Positions 26,632-35,098 of a stretch of 35,098 bases of DNA are shown here, piece after piece. Every line of letters begins with the position of its first letter. Within the stretch, counting starts at the first letter, position 1. Location of the stretch: contig JABLUY010000317.1 in assembly GCA_013306675.1 (NCBI GenBank), positions 1 to 35,098 on the forward strand, given 5' to 3'. The notes under the pieces were generated by a model. That model saw only the letters and a program-made list of their open reading frames with translations, made no database searches and was not told the origin of the DNA. A program made the position numbers and the translations under genes. The stretch comes from Thraustochytrium sp. TN22. Its lineage: Eukaryota > Sar > Bigyra > Thraustochytrida > Thraustochytriidae.

Positions 26632-29172
26632 ATGGCGAGCGCGGCGGCCGTGCCGGATGGCCTGCTCGGGCTGGCGGCGCGGCTCGAGGAGCTGGGGGGC
26701 GGCGGCGAGACGGCGGCGCGCGTGGCGGCGCTTGCGACGGTGGCGCGCGTGGGCGCGCTGGAGAAGCAGCGCCGGCGGCCTCGCCAGCAAGAGCAGCAGC
26801 AGCTGCTGAAGGAGGCCAAGCCGACGGCGGCCATGGAGCGACTGCGCAAGTCGGAGGCGCTGTTGGACGACCTGACGCGACGCGCAGGCGTGGACGCGGC
26901 AGCGCTGCGCTCGGCCGTGGCGCTGGATGCCAACGGGGCGCGCGCGGACGTGTGGGTCGAGGGCGGCCGGGATGTCGTGCTGCGCAAGCCGAGGGGCGTC
27001 GGTGTAGGCATGCAGCGCTTCAGGTGCGAGGCGGCCTTCTCGCGGCTGGCCAGCGACGCGGACGTGACCGCGGCGCTTGTGCCGGACCTGGTCGACAATT
27101 GGCTTCTCAAAGGCTTCAATGCCACGCTCCTGACGTGGGGCGGCGCCCAGACCGGCAAGACGCGCACGATGCTTGGCACGAACTCACTATCACCCGCCGC
27201 CGTGGCGCTCGGGACCGACGAGCTGCCGCCCACGAGCGGGTCGGAGTGTGTCTTGTGGCAGACGCTGGAGCGCGTGCTCGCAGCACAGCAGCTTGCCAGC
27301 GGTAGCGCCCGCCACGGCGCAACCTCCGTGGCAATCTCATGCTGGGACATTACCGCGGAGGGCGGCGCCGTGGACCTCTTGTGCTCGGCGCGGGACGCGC
27401 GCGGCGCGCGGCCTGGCCACTTCGCGGCGGTCAACTGCAGCAGCCTCACCGATGCGGCCGAGGTTCTCCTGCTTGCGAGGCGACAGAGCTGCAACTGGAG
27501 CCCCAAGGGCACCAAGGCGCTGCGCAACACGGCGCACGCGTTTGTGCGCGTCACCGTGGCGCAGCCGGAGCGCGGCCTGGTGGCGAGCGCCCACTTCGTG
27601 GACTTGGTGGGTCACGGGCGGCCGCGGCCCGCGGCGCAGGCGGCGGCACGGCAGCACGGACTGCTCGGGCAGCAGCTGCTAGGCTGCGAGCGCCTGCTCA
27701 GCGAGCTCTCCCACCTCGAGGTGCTGCGCGCCTCGTCGGCGAGCCTGCCGGCAGCCAGAGACTCGACCCTCACACGGCACCTCGCGGACCTGCTGACGTC
27801 CAACTGCAAGTGCTACTGCCTCGCGACGCTTTCGGACGATCAGGACGACTTCCAGGCCAATCTGGCCACGCTACGCTTCCTCTCCGTCGCAGGTCTCCTC
27901 AACACCGCTTGCTTGCGTCAGGAGAATGCTGAGGCGGCCTCCCTTCGCATCTCGCGCCGTGTCCCCGTCGCCGAGGTTCGACGCCGCCTCGGGCGCGAGG
28001 AGAATGACAAGGCAGACAAGAAGACGACCCCAAAGGCCGGGGAGGCCAGGGATGCCCGAACAACAACGGACTCGGGGCCAACAGGCGCTCAAGATGAGGA
28101 GAACGACCAAGATGAAGAGCACGATGCGGACGCGCCAGCAAGACCCGAGGAAAGGCATGTACGCAGCAACAGCAGCGACGCGCGACGCGCGAAAAAGGGA
28201 CCATCCGCAGCAGCTGCTGCACTTGCGAACGAGGAGCCGGGTGAACTCGAGGAGAGCCGTCTTTCAGAGGAGGACCGGCGCGAAGCAGAGCGACTCGCAG
28301 CGGAGATCGCGCAGCTGGAGGCGGAGGAGCGCGAAGTCAAGCGCGTCGCCGCGGCGGAGCGCGAGGCCTTGGAGCGAGAAAACGAAAAACTTCGCGCTTG
28401 GACGCGTGAGATGCGGCAGGCGTCCAAGGTGGGCGCCATCATGGGTCTGTTCGAAGACGACCTAGATGCCGCCCGCGCGAGTCTGCGCCGGGCTGTCGAC
28501 GATCAGGACCGCGCCCTGGACAACTTGCGCGCCCCGCAACCCGATGCCATCGAGATCGCGCGGGCCGCGGTGCAGGCGCTCAAAAACGCCCTGCACGACG
28601 TCGATGCGGACCTGGTCCCTCTGCAGCGGCGCGTGCCGCAGTTCGAGGCACGCAAGCGGTTTCTGACGAGCCTCCGCAAGCAGGAATGGGAACTGGAGAC
28701 CCGCAAGAACGCGGTGGAGGATGAGCGGCGGCAGCGCAGCGAGAAAGTAGACGCGCTGCGAGCGAGTGTACAAGAAGCGGAGGCGCATCGCGTGGAGCTG
28801 GAGAGCTCGAGGGCAAGCCTCGAGGACGAGCGCGAGCGGGTGTCCTCCGAGGCGGCGGAGCTGCGCAAGTACTTGTCCCGCGTCGCGAGCGAAGAGGAGA
28901 AGCGGCACGTGTTGCAGCGGCTCGACATTCGGGGCGACCTGAACGCCTACCCGTTCGGGTCCGGGGTCTTTCGCTCGGTGCAGGTGCTGCTGCGGCGCTT
29001 GGATGGCGCCGTGAACCGCGAGGCACCGCGTCTCGCGCCGGACAACGCGGCCTTGCGCACGGCGACGGAGAAGTTGGGCGCTCAGCTTTTGCGAATCGAG
29101 GATCGCGAGCACAAGCTGCTCGCCGCCATGGAAGAGCACATTGCGGCCACCATCGGGACCGAAGAAGGCTGA
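26632..29172 (+). CDS. Divergent kinesin-like motor protein
   Basis: Encodes 846 residues from the ATG at 26632. Kinesins move along or remodel microtubules using ATP. The motor-like region (about 100-425) has a P-loop in GFNATLLTWGGAQTGKTRTM (161-180; GGAQTGKT at 170-177), a switch I-like RNTAHAFVRV (298-307) where NxxSSRSH is expected, a switch II-like VDLVGHG (323-329) where DLAGSE is expected, and STLTRHLADLLTSNCKCYCL (378-397), matching the SKLT...LLQDSLGGN helix. The degenerate switches make ATPase activity doubtful. An acidic/basic charged linker is followed by a long coiled coil (about 545-765) and a C-terminal region resembling a small globular or helical domain. The N-terminal position of the motor and the long coiled coil suggest a dimer. 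The subfamily is not recognised. Confidence 0.8.
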   Translation: MASAAAVPDGLLGLAARLEELGGGGETAARVAALATVARVGALEKQRRRPRQQEQQQLLKEAKPTAAMERLRKSEALLDDLTRRAGVDAAALRSAVALDANGARADVWVEGGRDVVLRKPRGVGVGMQRFRCEAAFSRLASDADVTAALVPDLVDNWLLKGFNATLLTWGGAQTGKTRTMLGTNSLSPAAVALGTDELPPTSGSECVLWQTLERVLAAQQLASGSARHGATSVAISCWDITAEGGAVDLLCSARDARGARPGHFAAVNCSSLTDAAEVLLLARRQSCNWSPKGTKALRNTAHAFVRVTVAQPERGLVASAHFVDLVGHGRPRPAAQAAARQHGLLGQQLLGCERLLSELSHLEVLRASSASLPAARDSTLTRHLADLLTSNCKCYCLATLSDDQDDFQANLATLRFLSVAGLLNTACLRQENAEAASLRISRRVPVAEVRRRLGREENDKADKKTTPKAGEARDARTTTDSGPTGAQDEENDQDEEHDADAPARPEERHVRSNSSDARRAKKGPSAAAAALANEEPGELEESRLSEEDRREAERLAAEIAQLEAEEREVKRVAAAEREALERENEKLRAWTREMRQASKVGAIMGLFEDDLDAARASLRRAVDDQDRALDNLRAPQPDAIEIARAAVQALKNALHDVDADLVPLQRRVPQFEARKRFLTSLRKQEWELETRKNAVEDERRQRSEKVDALRASVQEAEAHRVELESSRASLEDERERVSSEAAELRKYLSRVASEEEKRHVLQRLDIRGDLNAYPFGSGVFRSVQVLLRRLDGAVNREAPRLAPDNAALRTATEKLGAQLLRIEDREHKLLAAMEEHIAATIGTEEG

Positions 29173-29632
29173 CCGCCTGACTAACTTTGAGCCATGCCAG
29201 CGGCAAGAATGTGCTTGGGGAGGCAAGTAGCGCGAGACGCCGTGCGGGGGGGGGGGGGGAGGACATCTCGAGCATCTATCGCGTTTGTAGAATGTATCGT
29301 GAAGGCCCGTACCACCTGGACGCCGCTGGTGGCTTCATCAGACTGATGGCTCCGCGTCGTTGAAGATCGCGCATGGCCTGACAAAGCCTTTTCCGCGAGC
29401 AGCCACCAAGGGGGGCGAGGGGTCTCCAAGTCCACAGGGAGCGACCCGAGCAACAAGCGCGTGCATCTGGACGGTGAAAAGAGCAAGAAGAAAGAAGAAC
29501 AGCTTTTTGCGTGCATGGCCAGCGCAACAAGCGCGTGCAGCTGGACGGTGAAAAAGAGCAAGAAGAAAGAAGAACAGCTTTTTGCGTGCATGGCCAGCCA
29601 TTGACGTTCGCGGGCAGCGCCGTCACAACTCG
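29173..29632. other. Spacer between convergent kinesin-like and CEP44 genes
   Basis: Contains a run of 14 G (29246-29259) and two copies of a 74-bp unit. No gene is supported. Minus-strand frames here are open but are translations of the repeat. Confidence 0.55.
29451..29598. repeat. 74-bp tandem duplication
   Basis: Two copies starting at 29451 and 29525, differing by one A in an A-run and one other base. The unit includes an A/G-rich stretch (AAGAAGAAAGAAGAACAGC). It lies near the 3' ends of two convergent genes. Confidence 0.9.
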
Positions 29633-32305
29633 TCACTTGGTCTCGAAATCCGCAAGCACCGACTCCGTCTCGCGGAAGCGCTCCTCGATGACCTTGATGA
29701 AGTCGTCGATACCCTCTGGCTCGGAAGTCTTGGAGGAGGCCGTGGGGCCGCGCGAGCCGGACGGCATGGAAGCCGTCGAGGTCGTGGAGGCGGCCGTCGA
29801 GGAGCGCGCCCCGATGCTGGTTGCCGCGCCACGGGTCGCAGAGGTCGTGCCGGCAGCGGGCCCAGCACGGCCGCCCTTGGCTCGTGCGGACACCCCGCCA
29901 CTCCTGCGTGAGGCGGCGACCGCGGTCGTGGGCGCGGGTTGTGCGTAGGGATGCTGGTGCTGGTGGTGGCGCAGCTGCGCGGGTTGCGACGAGACGCTGG
30001 AGGAGGAGGCGCCGCCATTCGAGGAAGACGCGTCCTCAGCCTGGTGCTGGCGCACACGCGAGTCGATATCGGAAATGCGCTTGTCCATGGACTCGAGCGC
30101 CGTATTGAGGCGGCGCTCCATGGCGTCGAAGCGGTCGGGAATGTGCGCCAGGCGCTCAAAGGCGAGCGCGATGCGGTTCACCTGGTGCGTGAGCATGTTA
30201 ATGTCCGCGACGGATGCCACGACGGCGGGCGCATGAACGCTCGGGTTGGCGCTCGTTCGAGGGCCCTCCGGACCGGGCGCGCGCGGTGCCGCCTGCGCCG
30301 TTCGCTGCTGCGGCTGCTGCGCGTGCGAGACGATGAGCGCACCGATGCCGGCGCCAGCAGATGCGGCCGGTGGCTTGCGGGTCGCCGCTCCATTGTGGGT
30401 GCGCTTGAGCTTGTGCTCGGAGGCCCCGCCGCTCCCGCTGCTCTCGCTGTCGCTGGCCACCTCGCCGGCCGCGTTCGCCGCTGCGACGCTGCCGGCGCCG
30501 TTGCCCTCGAGCTTGCCGCTGACGCTGCTACCGGCGCTGTGGGTGCCGCCACTGCCGCTGCCGCCGCCGAGGCCGCCGAGGCCGCTGCTGGAGCCCGAGG
30601 GCAGCATGAGCTTGCGCGCGATGCCCCCTGGCGCGCGCTCCTTGTTGTTGGGCGAAAAGGACCTGCCAGCCCTCCCTGCGCCGGCAGCGACGGCCCCTGC
30701 CGCCGTGGCGCCGCCAGCGTTCTTGGCCGAGGCCGAGGAGGCGGAGGAGATGGACGAGGCCGAGGACGAGGCGACCAGCTTATGCGGACTGCCGGGCCCG
30801 GCGACGCCAGCGCCTGCGCCGGAGGCGGCGCGCGCGCGGTGGGTGACAAAGGCGCCGGACAAGGGCGCGGCCTTGGTGGCGGAGACCGGGCTGCTCTGGC
30901 CGGACTTGGACGCGGACCGCGGCAGGAGCGCGACGGCCGAGAGCGTGCCGCTGCGCTTGGAGCCCGCGGACATGTTGCCGACGCTGTTGTTGCGGTGCAT
31001 GCTGGAGGACGGCGAGGAGCCGCGGCTGCCGACGCGCGGCGAGGTGTGCGGCTTGTTCATGTGCACGGCCAGGCCGTCCTTGCGCTTGGCGCGGTCCACG
31101 TGCGGCGGCGGCGAGGTCACCCAGCACTCCATGGCGCGCGCGGCGTTGGTCACGTTCAGAAAGGGCGCGGCGCCCGTGTGATCCGGCGCCGGCGGCGGCC
31201 CGTCCGCTGCGGCGTCCGTCACGGGGTCTGCCACGGAACTCGCCGTCGCAGCCGCTGCTGCCGTCGCATGGGCCTCCCCGTGGGCCTCGTGGACGTCGTA
31301 GTGACTGGCGGCGCCGAGCGCAAAGTGCTGGTGCAGCTTCTGGTTGATGACCTCAGGCTTGGCGCGGATGGGCGCCTGGCGGAAGCCGGCCGGCGCAGAG
31401 GCGGCTGAGGTCACGGAGACGGGTGAGACCGGGCCGGAGGAGGTCGGGCTCTTGAGGTCGTCAGCACCGGCGCCGTGCGCGTCCGCGCTGGTCTGCAGCG
31501 TCAAGGGTGCACGCCGCGCTTGCCGCGGGCCCCCGCCCGCGGCGTCCTTGGTGTGCGGCGAGGCGGCGTGCAGATACTGCTGATGCATGCTCGTGTGCAG
31601 ATGGGGGTGGTGGTGGTGGTGATGGTGGTGGTGATGTGGCGGTGGGAAGAAGGGCACATGCGCCTGCGCCACGACCGGTCCATGGGAGCTGCCAACGCTG
31701 GCGTGAGGCGCGGAGGCTGCGCCGGTGCCCACGACAGGCGGCGCGAACGGCTTCTTCTTGGCGGCCGGGTCGCCATGAGGGTGCGGCGCCGGAGAGGCGC
31801 CCTGCGCTCCTGGCGCCGGCGAGGCCGCCGGCGCAGGCACAGGCACGGGCGTCGTGGACGGCGTGGGCGCCGCAGTCGAGGCGGGCGTCGACCGGTCCGC
31901 GCGCGCCTTGGCGGCGGCCTTTTGCAGGCGTGCCAGCTCCTCGTCCTTGCGGCGGCAGAGCTTGATGACGTCGCAGACGAAGATGATCTTGCGCTCCGCG
32001 AAACCCGGCGTTAGGAACTGCTGCAGCGAGAGTGACGCACGGTACGAGAATTCGTTGCGCAGCACCTTGAAGACGCCCTCGAGGAAGGGCTTGTCGCTGA
32101 GAGAATACAGCTGGTATCCGCGATCGCTCAAATACCGCGCCAGCGGCAGCGAGTCCTCGAAGAGCACCTTGTGAAGCAGCGGCAGAAAGCCGGCCGGCTC
32201 GCCCGCCACGAGCGCGTCCACCTGGAAGTCCTCATCCTTGACGCAGGTCGCGCGCAGCTCGGACCTCAGCCGCTCCAAGTTATTCTGCAGGTCGCCCGTG
32301 GCCAT
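29633..32305 (-). CDS. CEP44: Centrosomal protein CEP44 homologue
   Basis: Encodes 890 residues from the ATG at 32305, matching the usual MATGDL start; the frame continues upstream only to a GTG. CEP44 binds the inner centriole wall and microtubules and is needed for centriole-to-centrosome conversion in animals. The conserved domain is about 1-125, including FLPLLHKVLFEDSLPLARYL, KPFLEGVFKVLRNEFSY, and QQFLTPGFAERKIIFVCDVI (95-114). The human protein is about 44 kDa, so this one is twice as long. The extra length is a low-complexity Ser/Ala/Pro/Gly linker with a run of ten His (224-233). A coiled coil at about 700-757 (INMLTHQVNRIALAFERLAH) and a short conserved-looking helix at the end (865-890) follow. 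Presence agrees with a flagellated or centriole-bearing cell. Confidence 0.9.
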   Translation of the reverse strand: MATGDLQNNLERLRSELRATCVKDEDFQVDALVAGEPAGFLPLLHKVLFEDSLPLARYLSDRGYQLYSLSDKPFLEGVFKVLRNEFSYRASLSLQQFLTPGFAERKIIFVCDVIKLCRRKDEELARLQKAAAKARADRSTPASTAAPTPSTTPVPVPAPAASPAPGAQGASPAPHPHGDPAAKKKPFAPPVVGTGAASAPHASVGSSHGPVVAQAHVPFFPPPHHHHHHHHHHPHLHTSMHQQYLHAASPHTKDAAGGGPRQARRAPLTLQTSADAHGAGADDLKSPTSSGPVSPVSVTSAASAPAGFRQAPIRAKPEVINQKLHQHFALGAASHYDVHEAHGEAHATAAAAATASSVADPVTDAAADGPPPAPDHTGAAPFLNVTNAARAMECWVTSPPPHVDRAKRKDGLAVHMNKPHTSPRVGSRGSSPSSSMHRNNSVGNMSAGSKRSGTLSAVALLPRSASKSGQSSPVSATKAAPLSGAFVTHRARAASGAGAGVAGPGSPHKLVASSSASSISSASSASAKNAGGATAAGAVAAGAGRAGRSFSPNNKERAPGGIARKLMLPSGSSSGLGGLGGGSGSGGTHSAGSSVSGKLEGNGAGSVAAANAAGEVASDSESSGSGGASEHKLKRTHNGAATRKPPAASAGAGIGALIVSHAQQPQQRTAQAAPRAPGPEGPRTSANPSVHAPAVVASVADINMLTHQVNRIALAFERLAHIPDRFDAMERRLNTALESMDKRISDIDSRVRQHQAEDASSSNGGASSSSVSSQPAQLRHHQHQHPYAQPAPTTAVAASRRSGGVSARAKGGRAGPAAGTTSATRGAATSIGARSSTAASTTSTASMPSGSRGPTASSKTSEPEGIDDFIKVIEERFRETESVLADFETK

Positions 32306-32752
32306 CTTGCTCACCACGCCGATGGCTGCGCCAGGCGAGGGGAGCCGCGCAGGGGGGGAGGGGGGGGAGAGGGAAGTAGGGCGAGCGGGTGGCGTGCGCC
32401 TGTCCGCGCTCCGCTCCGCCTACCTCAGCCGCGCGCGCGCAGCTCCAGCCCGCGGCGCCAACGCTGCGCAAGGGGCGCAACGACGACGCGACGTGACCGC
32501 CGCCCCCAACGCCGCCGCCGCCGTCGCTGCCGCGGCAGCCGGGCGGCCCGAGGCGGCCCTGCGCGGCCGCGTCTGCGAGCGCACGCACGCGGACAGCCAG
32601 GCCGCGGCGCCCGCGCCGCGCCGCGCGCCGCCGCGCCGCGCCGCGCGGCTGGCCACGCGCTGCGGCCTTGCCGCCGCCGCCGCAACAGACCGTGACAGAC
32701 ACATACATACACAACATCATGATCCACAACAAGAAAACAGGCAGGCAGATGA

Positions 32753-33013
32753 GATCGAGCAGATGAGATCGAGCAGATCAGCCCGAATCAGATCACGAGC
32801 CCAGGATCAGCAGTTGCCCGCCAAGCAACCTACGACGCGGTCCACGCCAACGTCGAGCAAATCACGCACGTCGCAAAGGAGCCTGAACGCCACCGTGAAC
32901 TCGGGAGCGAAGGTCTACTCCTCGGCATGGTATCGGGACCGCCAGGAGATGAGCTTTACCACACCCTGATTGATTGCATGGTCCATGACGGTGAAGAGAG
33001 TGAGGGAGGGAGG

Positions 33014-33050
<37 letters not shown>

Positions 33051-33100
33051 CATACGCGAGCTCAGGACACCGAGGTTCCGGGATGGGAAGCAAGAGTTGA
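32753..33100 (+). pseudogene. Possible exon or gene fragment ending in a GA repeat
   Basis: The frame is open for 115 codons but has no ATG until codon 59. It reads VARQATYDAVHANVEQITHV, then AKEPERHRELGSEGLL and GPPGDELYHTLIDCMVHDGE, with G/C-rich third positions, before running into the Arg-Glu translation of the GA repeat. A possible donor (GTGAGG) lies just after the coding-like part. I recognise no family. It may be an exon of an unseen gene, a fragment left by rearrangement, or chance. Confidence 0.3.
33003..33048. repeat. GGGA then GA microsatellite
   Basis: Three to four GGGA units pass into about 15 GA dinucleotides. Confidence 0.95.
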
Positions 33101-33291
33101 GGTTTGTGTGCTTGTGGGCGGAGAATCGGGCGCAGCTAGCTAGCTGGCTCTACTACGCTAGCTAGCTACTAGCTCTACTACGCTAGCTGCTCTATAGCTA
33201 AGAGCTAGTAGTAGCCTGGCTCTGCTTGTGGACCCGGTGCTGATGCTATAAGGTATCGCTCGTCCCCAAAAGATACGATGGATCTGTCAGT

Positions 33292-34701
33292 CTACTTGCG
33301 CGCGGAGAGGAGCTGCGTGGCGGCCGCGGCGATCTCCTCGTCGGTCTTGCAAAAGGCGACGCGAATGACGTTGTCGGAGAGGTGGCGGTTCTCCGGGGAG
33401 TAAAAGCCGGAGATGGGGATACCGGTGATGCCGAGATTCTTGGTGAGCCACTCGTTGACGCGGACGTCGCGCGCCGGGGCGCCGGGCGGCGCCTCGAGAG
33501 GGACGACATCCTGGAAGGCGGAGGTGTCTGCGAGGACGAAGTAGCCACCCTGCGGCGTGATGGGCTTCATGCCGGCGGAGGCGAGCGCTGCGCAAAGCCT
33601 GTCGCGCTTGGCCTGGAGCGTGGCCGGGAGCGATTGGAAGTAGCCGTTCGCCGAGGCTGCCTTGAAGGCGTTCGAGGCGGCCACCTGGAGCGGCGTAGGC
33701 GCGCAAAAGGCAATGATGCTCTGCGTCTCGTGCAGGGGCGTGATGAGCGCGGCCGGGCCAATGCAGTAGCCAATACGCCAGCCCGTGCAGGAGAACGTCT
33801 TGCCGACCGAGGACAGCGTGATGGTGCGGTCCCACATGCCGTCCAGCAGCGCGAAGCGCTCGTGCTTGAGACCGTCGAAGGTCATGAACTCATAGACCTC
33901 GTCGGCCAGCACGATGAGCTGCGGGTGCTTGCGCACGACGGCGGCCACGGCCTCGAGTTCCTCGCGCGAGAAGACCTTGCCCGTCGGGTTGTGCGGCGTA
34001 TTGAGCACCAGCACTTTGGTGTCCGGCGTGATGGCCCGGTCCAGCTCCTCCGCATCGAGGAAAAAATCCGCCGACGAGGTGGCGCCCTCCTTGAGCCGCA
34101 GCGGCACGCCCTTGGTCTCGACGCCCAGTAGGTCCGCCGCCTTCTTGTACACGTCAAAGTAAGGCTCCACGCACAGCACGCTGTCGCCGTCGTTGCAAAA
34201 GCTCACCAGCACGTTGTAGATGCCTTCCTGCCCGCCGCTGCACACCGCCACCTCCGACATGGCGTCCACCGGGCGGCCCAGCACCGGCTCATAGAACTCG
34301 CTCAGCGTGCGCACCAGCTCCAGGTTGCCCGCCGGACGCGTGTACTGGTTCTGGTTGTTGGCCACGGCCGCCGCCGCGCACTCCTTGACGAAGTCCGGCG
34401 TCGGAAACGACGGAAACTGCATTTGCCAAGCGTCAGTCCATCTCCGCCCCGCGCCGCGCCGCGCCGCGCCACAAGCCCGGCCAAGCCAAGCCAAGCCAAG
34501 CGCCGCCGAGCGAGCGGGATTGTCGTGCCCTGTCCTGTCGCGGTCTCAACCTACCCCTTGCCCGAGGTTCACGCTGCCGTACTCCTGCGCCATGGCGGTG
34601 GCCGCGGCGAAGATGTTGCCGCCGCCAGCGGCCATGCGCTTCTCCAGCCGCGCCGCCAGCCGCGTCGCGCCGCGAGCCGCCATCGCGTCCGCCGAGCTCA
34701 T
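33292..34701 (-). CDS. PLP-dependent aminotransferase, kynurenine/glutamine transaminase K type
   Basis: Two exons, 34701-34555 and 34416-33292 on the minus strand, give 423 residues, close to human KAT I (422). Fold-type I class I/II aminotransferases of this group transaminate kynurenine, glutamine or related amino acids with 2-oxo acids, and some also cleave cysteine conjugates. Splicing joins VNLGQG to FPSFPTPDF, restoring the family motif. Other motifs: QYTRPAGNLELVRTLS, CSGGQEGIYNVL, NTPHNPTGKVFS, LADEVYEFMTFDG, the PLP-lysine site SSVGKTFSCTGWRIGY (Lys255, Arg263 nearby), and NVIRVAFCKTDEEI with the carboxylate-binding Arg. Start at 34701 is the first ATG in frame; the frame stays open upstream with a hydrophobic stretch and then through the repeat to the window edge, so a membrane-anchored or targeted form with an upstream start is possible. 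Confidence 0.94.
34417..34554 (-). other. Intron of the aminotransferase gene
   Basis: 138 bp, GTAGGT donor and TGCAG acceptor, phase 0. It contains sense-strand GGCTT pentamers (34480-34500) and GGCGC pentamers (34448-34470). Confidence 0.93.
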
Positions 34702-34792
34702 GCGAATTGGCTTTGTCCAGAGCAGTGCGGCCAGCGCCGCAGCCAGCGCCAGAGCGACAGCGCCCACGGCGACGACCTCAGCCAGGCGCAAT

Positions 34793-35098
34793 ACAGCAAG
34801 AGCAAGAGCAAGAGCAAGAGCGAGAGCGAGAGAGAGAGCAAGAGCAAGAGCAAGAGCAAGAGCGAGAGCGAGAGAGAGAGCAAGAGCAAGAGCAAGAGCA
34901 AGAGCGAGAGCGAGAGAGAGAGCAAGAGCAAGAGCAAGAGCAAGAGCGAGAGCGAGAGAGAGAGCAAGAGCAAGAGCAAGAGCAAGAGCGAGAGCGAGAG
35001 AGAGAGCAAGAGCAAGAGCAAGAGCAAGAGCGAGAGCGAGAGAGAGAGCAAGAGCAAGAGCAAGAGCAAGAGCAAGAGCAAGAGCAAGAGCAAGAGCA
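34793..35098. repeat. 42-bp higher-order repeat of purine hexamers
   Basis: Six units of 42 bp, with the variant GCGAGA block recurring at 34821, 34863, 34905, 34947, 34989 and 35031. Each unit is four GCAAGA, two GCGAGA and one GAGAGA hexamer. It then becomes a pure GCAAGA run to the window edge. The strand opposite the aminotransferase is all purine except C; the sense strand is pyrimidine-rich with G. Confidence 0.95.

Larger units (their letters stand above)
32306..33291. other. Upstream region of CEP44 and 3' flank of the aminotransferase
   Basis: Contains a sense-strand GCGGC/GGCGC-rich stretch (about 32610-32650, minus strand), a duplicated 14-bp word at 32750-32778, a GA microsatellite, and an AGCT-rich patch (33133-33215) with a repeated CTCTACTACGCTAGCT word. 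A plus-strand frame open at 32753-33100 looks coding-like in part. No confident gene. Confidence 0.45.

Noticed and set aside
34698-35093. Poly-Leu/Ser frame over the terminal repeat
   Set aside because: It is only the translation of the GCTCTT-type repeat in one frame and is out of frame with the aminotransferase.

Overview
The window is eukaryotic nuclear DNA from a very GC-rich, intron-poor, gene-dense protist genome. Evidence: canonical GT-AG introns that restore family alignments (three in the LRR gene, one in the aminotransferase), and eukaryote-only proteins (UFC1, CEP44, a kinesin-like motor, lipase maturation factor, a calcyphosin/CFAP161-like EF-hand protein). The centriole- and axoneme-type genes point to a lineage that builds cilia or flagella. 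A haptophyte or stramenopile microbe would fit the base composition, compactness and Ser/Thr/Pro linkers, but nothing here fixes the clade, and no photosynthesis gene is visible.

Layout. 0.5-3.2 kb: EF-hand protein (+) converging on an unrecognised membrane-anchored acidic protein (-). 3.4-4.9 kb: histidine-phosphatase-fold protein (-), sharing an 0.8 kb upstream region with UFC1 (+, 5.7-6.3 kb). 6.3-10.3 kb: a 1330-residue secretory-pathway TPR/GT41 glycosyltransferase with an extra C-terminal domain (-), ending 31 bp from UFC1. 10.6-12.3 kb: two tandem paralogous GNAT acetyltransferases (-). 12.6-13.9 kb: unrecognised coiled-coil protein (+), whose 3' coding end overlaps the lipase maturation factor gene (-, 13.8-15.9 kb) by 32 bp. 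16.1-17.1 kb: unrecognised coiled-coil protein (+). 17.1-20.2 kb: gene-poor, with a 33-bp tandem repeat and a minus-strand stretch of broken coding-like frames. 20.2-23.7 kb: four-exon secreted LRR receptor-like gene (+). 23.7-25.3 kb: gene-poor. 25.3-25.8 kb: small type I membrane protein (+). 26.6-29.2 kb: divergent kinesin-like protein (+). 29.6-32.3 kb: CEP44 (-). 33.3-34.7 kb: kynurenine/glutamine-type aminotransferase (-). The window ends in a 42-bp higher-order hexamer repeat.

The genes do not form one pathway. Shared themes are the flagellum/centriole/microtubule system (EF-hand protein, kinesin-like protein, CEP44) and the secretory pathway or cell surface (GT41 fusion, LMF, LRR protein, 173-residue membrane protein). 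Short pentamer runs of the form GGCNN recur on the sense strand before or just after coding starts. No tRNA, rRNA, CRISPR array or recognisable transposon was seen. Polyadenylation sites and transcription starts could not be placed with confidence.
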